NCBI GenBank assembly: GCA_964528055.1
Contig: CAZGQM010000008.1
Coordinates: 1-64,000, forward strand
Direction: 5' to 3'
Source of the DNA: Geoanaerobacter sp964528055
GTDB taxonomy: Bacteria; Desulfobacterota; Desulfuromonadia; Geobacterales; DSM-12255
Length of the DNA: 64,000 nucleotides
How positions within the stretch are numbered: position 1 is the first letter of the stretch; every line of letters begins with the position of its first letter. The position numbers and the translations under genes are program-made. Under the pieces are notes generated by a model. It saw nothing but the letters and a program-made list of their open reading frames with translations, was not told the DNA's origin and did not search any database. Below, in pieces: positions 60,649 to 64,000 of this stretch.

Positions 60649-62370
60649 CTAAAGGGTTGTAGGCTCAGCCAGCCAGGGGATGAGATAGGTTGGCAAACCC
60701 TGATGAACCACCTCGTCGATATAGCGGAATTCGCGCATTCGGCGTTGTGACAAGATCGGATCGGTTACGGATAATGGCGCCAGGCTCTGGTTAACTATCC
60801 AGCCCTCCGGTTCAATTCCGGCGCGTCGGAGGTCGGCTTGTAGCGCCAGTGCTTCATGAACCGGTGTCGCTTCCGGCAGGGTTACCAGGAATACTTTTGT
60901 GAACTCAGGGTCACGCAGTCTTGGCAACAGTTGACGCACCGCTTCCGGAATCTCATTTAGAGAGCGTGAAACCTCTCGATGGTAGGTCTCGGCTGCATCG
61001 AGAAGCAGCAACGTGTGTCCCGTAGGAGCGGTATCGATGATAACAAAGCCATCCGTTCCGTCAGCTACGACTCTTGCAAAGGCACGAAAGACGGCGATTT
61101 CTTCCGTACAGGGAGAGCGCAAGTCCTCTTCCATCAGCGCCCGTGCTTCATCACTCAGATTTGCCCCAACGGTAGCGATGACTTCAGTGCGGTATGCATC
61201 AGTTTCAACCTCCGGATCAATCCGGCTGACACGCATCCCCTGCGGAATTTCCCCAAGAGCCATTGCTATATGGGCAGCAGGGTCAGTTGTTGTAAGATGA
61301 ACCGGTTTCCTCAATTTTGCTAGAGCTATGGCAATGGTTACTGCCAAGGTGGTTTTTCCGACCCCGCCTTTCCCCATTGCCATGATGATCCCACCCGGCA
61401 GCGTTTCCAGCTTATCCAGAAGCATTTTTATGGGTGGCGGCAGCGGGTTGGTTGAAGTTTTGTTGGCGCTGAACTTGATGGTGTTTTCAGGAGAAAAGAA
61501 CGCTCGGAGTGCCGGAATACCTACTAATTCGGTAGCACACAAAGGGAGTTCGGTGCGGGGCAACAGAGTCAGGGAATGTGGCATACCAGCAAGCGCTTTC
61601 ATATTTCGCGCATGGAGGGATACAGCCACACTGTCACTCGAATCGGTCAGATTTAGCGTTCCGTTTATCACCAGATGCTGATTGCTCACCCCGAGTTCCC
61701 TCAGTTCGGTTGAAGCACGAGCCGCTTCTGCCAAGGGAGCTTCATCCGGGCGACTGACCACAACGACCAGGGTCTCTTCCGCATCACCCAACGAGCGGCG
61801 AGTATTGGCATATAACTGGTGTTGGGCCTTCAAGCCGGCCAGTGGACCAAGGCAGGAGGTCCCGCCGACGTTGGTGTCAATGAAGTCACTCCATGCAGCC
61901 GGCAGTGAGAGCAGTCGGAGTGTGTGGCCAGTGGGGGCCGTATCGAAGATGATGTGGTCGAATCGCTCCACTGCTTCCGGATCACCCATCAGGGTGGCAA
62001 ACTCGTTGAAGGCCGCAATCTCGACGGTGCAGGCGCCGGAGAGCTGTTCTTCAATGCTTCGTATCGCAGCATCCGGCAGAAGCCCGCGATAGGGGCCGAC
62101 AAGCTTTTCCCTATAGGCAGCGGCAGCCTCCACCGGATCAAGGTTCGAAGCAGATAGGCCGGGAACACCCGGCACCTTGGTCGGTTCGGCTGAAAGGGCC
62201 AAACCTAGCACCTCGTCAAGGTTGGAGGCGGGGTCGGTGCTGACCAGCAGCACCTGCTTGCCGTTGTCGGCCAGGGCAATGGCGGTTGCCGCAGAGGTGG
62301 TTGTTTTGCCTACACCACCCTTGCCGGTAAAGAAGAGGTTTTTGGGAGAATTATGTAAAAAGTCCGACAT
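60649..62370 (-). CDS. arsA: arsenite-stimulated ATPase ArsA
   Basis: A 573-residue tandem P-loop ATPase that powers arsenite extrusion. The two halves carry FFTGKGGVGKTTTSAAT (about 14-30) and MGKGGVGKTTLAVTI (about 330), each with a DTAPTGHT switch. Arsenite-binding cysteines occur at CTVEIAAFN and CTEEIAVFR. ATG 62370 has GAGGAG upstream; the longer frame to 62427 overlaps acr3. It works with ArsD (downstream) and Acr3 (upstream). Confidence 0.95.
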   Translation of the reverse strand: MSDFLHNSPKNLFFTGKGGVGKTTTSAATAIALADNGKQVLLVSTDPASNLDEVLGLALSAEPTKVPGVPGLSASNLDPVEAAAAYREKLVGPYRGLLPDAAIRSIEEQLSGACTVEIAAFNEFATLMGDPEAVERFDHIIFDTAPTGHTLRLLSLPAAWSDFIDTNVGGTSCLGPLAGLKAQHQLYANTRRSLGDAEETLVVVVSRPDEAPLAEAARASTELRELGVSNQHLVINGTLNLTDSSDSVAVSLHARNMKALAGMPHSLTLLPRTELPLCATELVGIPALRAFFSPENTIKFSANKTSTNPLPPPIKMLLDKLETLPGGIIMAMGKGGVGKTTLAVTIAIALAKLRKPVHLTTTDPAAHIAMALGEIPQGMRVSRIDPEVETDAYRTEVIATVGANLSDEARALMEEDLRSPCTEEIAVFRAFARVVADGTDGFVIIDTAPTGHTLLLLDAAETYHREVSRSLNEIPEAVRQLLPRLRDPEFTKVFLVTLPEATPVHEALALQADLRRAGIEPEGWIVNQSLAPLSVTDPILSQRRMREFRYIDEVVHQGLPTYLIPWLAEPTTL

Positions 62371-62380
62371 CTCATTCTCC

Positions 62381-63433
62381 TCACACTTGACCCGTAAACC
62401 AGCGCTTTTGAAACCAGAACGCAACATTTACCAGTCCTATCATGACCGGCACCTCAACCAGAGGACCAATAACCGCAGCAAAGGCAGCACCGGAGTTTAG
62501 ACCGAAAACCGCAATAGCCACGGCAATGGCCAGTTCGAAGTTGTTGCTGGCAGCGGTAAAGGCCAGTGTGGTGGTCTTGCTGTAGTCAGCCCCCATCTTA
62601 TTACCCATCCAGAATGAGACCAGGAACATGAGTATGAAATAGATCCCCAACGGGATGGCAATCCGCACCACATCCATCGGCAACTGGACGATCAGGTTTC
62701 CCTTCAGGCTGATCATGACCACGATGGTGAAGAGCAGGGCGATCAGGGTCAACGGGCTTATTTTCGGAACAAACTCCCGGTGGTATCGCTCCTTCCCCAT
62801 TATCTTTACACCTATCAGGCGGGTCAGGGCACCGGCGATACAGGGAATCCCGAGGTAGATAAAGACGCTTTCGGCGATCTGTCGGATGCTGACGTCCACC
62901 ACCACTCCTCTGAGTCCCACCATTGGAGGGAGGACGGTGATAAAGAACCATGCATATACGCTGTAGAACAGTACCTGGAAGATACTGTTGAAAGCCACAA
63001 GCCCGGCTGCATATTCGGTGTTACCTTTTGCCAGTTCGTTCCAGACTATGACCATGGCAATGCAGCGCGCCAGGCCGATCATGATCAAACCCACCATGTA
63101 TTCCGGCTTGTCAGGTAGAAGCAGCGCAGCAAGCACGAACATGAGGCCCGGCCCGATAAGCCAGTTCTGTACCAGTGAGATGCCGAGAATCTTTTTGTTC
63201 TGGAAGACCTCCGGCATATCCTCATACTTCACCTTAGCAAAGGGGGGGTACATCATGACGATCAAGCCAATGGCGATGGGGATATTGGTGGTTCCTACCT
63301 GAAAGCTATTGATGAACTTTTCGACACTGGGTACGAAGTACCCCATGCCGACGCCCAGAGCCATGGCGGCGAATATCCAGAGGGTCAGCCAACGGTCGAG
63401 AAAAGAGAGTTTGCGGGAAAGGTGTTCGCTCAT
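62381..63433 (-). CDS. acr3: arsenite efflux transporter Acr3
   Basis: A 350-residue integral membrane protein of the BART superfamily with ten predicted TMs. Acr3 features include MALGVGMGYFVPS, LARCIAMVIVWNELAKG with the essential Cys, and AFTAASNNFELAIAVAIAVFG with the inverted-repeat crossover. It exports As(III), energised by the proton gradient or by ArsA. The start overlaps the arsC stop by 4 bp. Confidence 0.96.
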   Translation of the reverse strand: MSEHLSRKLSFLDRWLTLWIFAAMALGVGMGYFVPSVEKFINSFQVGTTNIPIAIGLIVMMYPPFAKVKYEDMPEVFQNKKILGISLVQNWLIGPGLMFVLAALLLPDKPEYMVGLIMIGLARCIAMVIVWNELAKGNTEYAAGLVAFNSIFQVLFYSVYAWFFITVLPPMVGLRGVVVDVSIRQIAESVFIYLGIPCIAGALTRLIGVKIMGKERYHREFVPKISPLTLIALLFTIVVMISLKGNLIVQLPMDVVRIAIPLGIYFILMFLVSFWMGNKMGADYSKTTTLAFTAASNNFELAIAVAIAVFGLNSGAAFAAVIGPLVEVPVMIGLVNVAFWFQKRWFTGQV

Positions 63434-63846
63434 TGTTGGCCTCCAAAATAGTTCATGACCCAGCTTTTGATTTCATCACGAACTCGACGGAATTCAGGTA
63501 AGAGCTCTTCTTCTAAACCTTTAAGCCGTGACGGATCTTCAAAGCCACGATGGACACGTTGAACTCCGCCAAAAAAGAGCGGGCACTTTTCGTTGGCATC
63601 ACCACACAGGGTAACCACATGATCAAAGGTCAGCCCATCGAATTCATCCATAGTCTTTGAGTACAGGGGCGCGGTGTCGATACCCAGTTCGGCCAGCACC
63701 CGGATAGCCAGCGGGTTGACCTGAGTAGCTTCAGTTCCGGCGGAAAAGGCCTGACAGTGGTTGCCCAAATAGTGGTTGGCTAAGGCTTCGGCCATCTGAG
63801 AGCGGCAGGAGTTATGGGTACAGAGAAAAAGGATGTTAGTTTTCAT
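63430..63846 (-). CDS. arsC: arsenate reductase, thioredoxin-coupled type
   Basis: A 138-residue enzyme of the low-molecular-weight phosphatase fold that reduces As(V) to As(III). The P-loop is CTHNSCRS (Cys9 to Arg15), and the redox pair Cys81/Cys88 lies in TLCGDANEKCP, which marks the thioredoxin-dependent class. It precedes acr3 with a 4-bp overlap. An inverted repeat lies 10 bp upstream. Confidence 0.95.
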   Translation of the reverse strand: MKTNILFLCTHNSCRSQMAEALANHYLGNHCQAFSAGTEATQVNPLAIRVLAELGIDTAPLYSKTMDEFDGLTFDHVVTLCGDANEKCPLFFGGVQRVHRGFEDPSRLKGLEEELLPEFRRVRDEIKSWVMNYFGGQQ

Positions 63847-63855
63847 GGAAATGAT

Positions 63856-63877
63856 TATATCCGCTTTAACGGATATA
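63856..63877. promoter_or_regulatory. ArsR-type operator candidate upstream of arsC
   Basis: TATATCCG-CTTTAA-CGGATATA has perfect 8-bp arms in the 43-bp gap between the arsR-like fragment and arsC. Symmetry and position fit an arsenic-responsive repressor site or an internal promoter. The repressor is not proven. Confidence 0.55.
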
Positions 63878-63889
63878 TCAAGGAGAAAA

Positions 63890-64000
63890 TCAGGAACAGA
63901 TCGAACCCTTCTCGTTCAGGAAGGCCGCAAGGGCGGAACGATCCGAAGATGCCTCGGGAAGGTCAAGGGCATGCTGCTGAAGGATCCGGAGGAATTCCTT
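63890..64000 (-). CDS. C-terminal end of a regulator-like gene upstream of arsC (partial)
   Basis: The last 36 codons of a gene that runs out of the window: EFLRILQQHALDLPEASSD, then ALAAFLNEKGSICS and TGA at 63890-63892. In ars operons an ArsR repressor often precedes arsC, and a Cys near the C-terminus fits some ArsR forms, but too little is visible for a firm call. Confidence 0.4.
   Translation of the reverse strand, partial: KEFLRILQQHALDLPEASSDRSALAAFLNEKGSICS

Noticed and set aside
1..64000. CRISPR arrays and complete insertion sequences
   Set aside because: No regularly spaced repeats, cas genes or transposase genes with terminal inverted repeats were found on reading the window.

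Overview
The window reads as chromosome of a Geobacter-like deltaproteobacterium (Desulfuromonadia). This is inferred from the mix of families: soluble sensor kinases with an HQWRQPL H-box, a PEP-CTERM protein behind a sigma-54 promoter, a MshEN-REC fusion, single-chain pyruvate carboxylase, a DUF6178-type protein, an Acr3/ArsA/ArsD arsenic operon and many small Cys-rich redox proteins. No marker gene fixes the species. Most of the window is dense, mid-GC core genome; the stretch from about 35.8 to 45.4 kb is visibly AT-richer and has the content of a defence island.

Layout. 0-4 kb: the 5' part of mnmA, interrupted by an in-frame stop at the window edge; cysE; a structured leader with a sequestered ribosome site; threonine aldolase; a soluble histidine kinase. 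4-7.9 kb: a sigma-54 promoter, a PEP-CTERM protein and a Tat-exported multicopper oxidase. 8-17.7 kb: one long operon for copper or heavy-metal handling (HELGH protein, RND adaptor and pump, TlpA-like thioredoxin, NosL-like chaperone, FtsX/LolD-type ABC pair, CPFC membrane protein). 17.8-23.6 kb: a VOC protein and a surface-glycan cluster (radical SAM, methyltransferase, GT9, GT39). 23.6-35.8 kb: housekeeping genes (pmbA, ppx/gppA, Na/Pi transporter, envelope proteins, ihfB, TPR protein, rlmD, infA, efp, epmA), with a decayed recombinase fragment at 25.1 kb.

35.9-45.2 kb, defence island: a BrnT/BrnA-like toxin-antitoxin pair, an antitoxin remnant, an McrBC-like pair (DUF2357/PD-(D/E)xK protein plus McrB-like AAA+), two small proteins with unrelated N-termini sharing a nearly identical C-terminal tail encoded by a 141-bp duplication, a DUF262/HNH GmrSD-like enzyme, a decayed FtsZ paralogue, a lipoprotein and a WYL regulator. 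The duplicated-tail proteins next to the AAA+ motor are the best candidate for a poorly described system: they look like exchangeable recognition subunits of a split McrBC machine.

45.4-64 kb: pyruvate carboxylase, a parvulin foldase, a MshEN-REC regulator, an iron/oxygen-protection cluster (ferritin, rubrerythrin-like protein and a stand-alone 35-residue rubredoxin), two trans-sulfuration enzymes behind a SAM-I riboswitch, rmuC and neighbours, tRNA-Leu(CAG) followed by a decayed integrase, and an arsenic operon (arsR-like fragment, arsC, acr3, arsA, arsD) ending in mobA.
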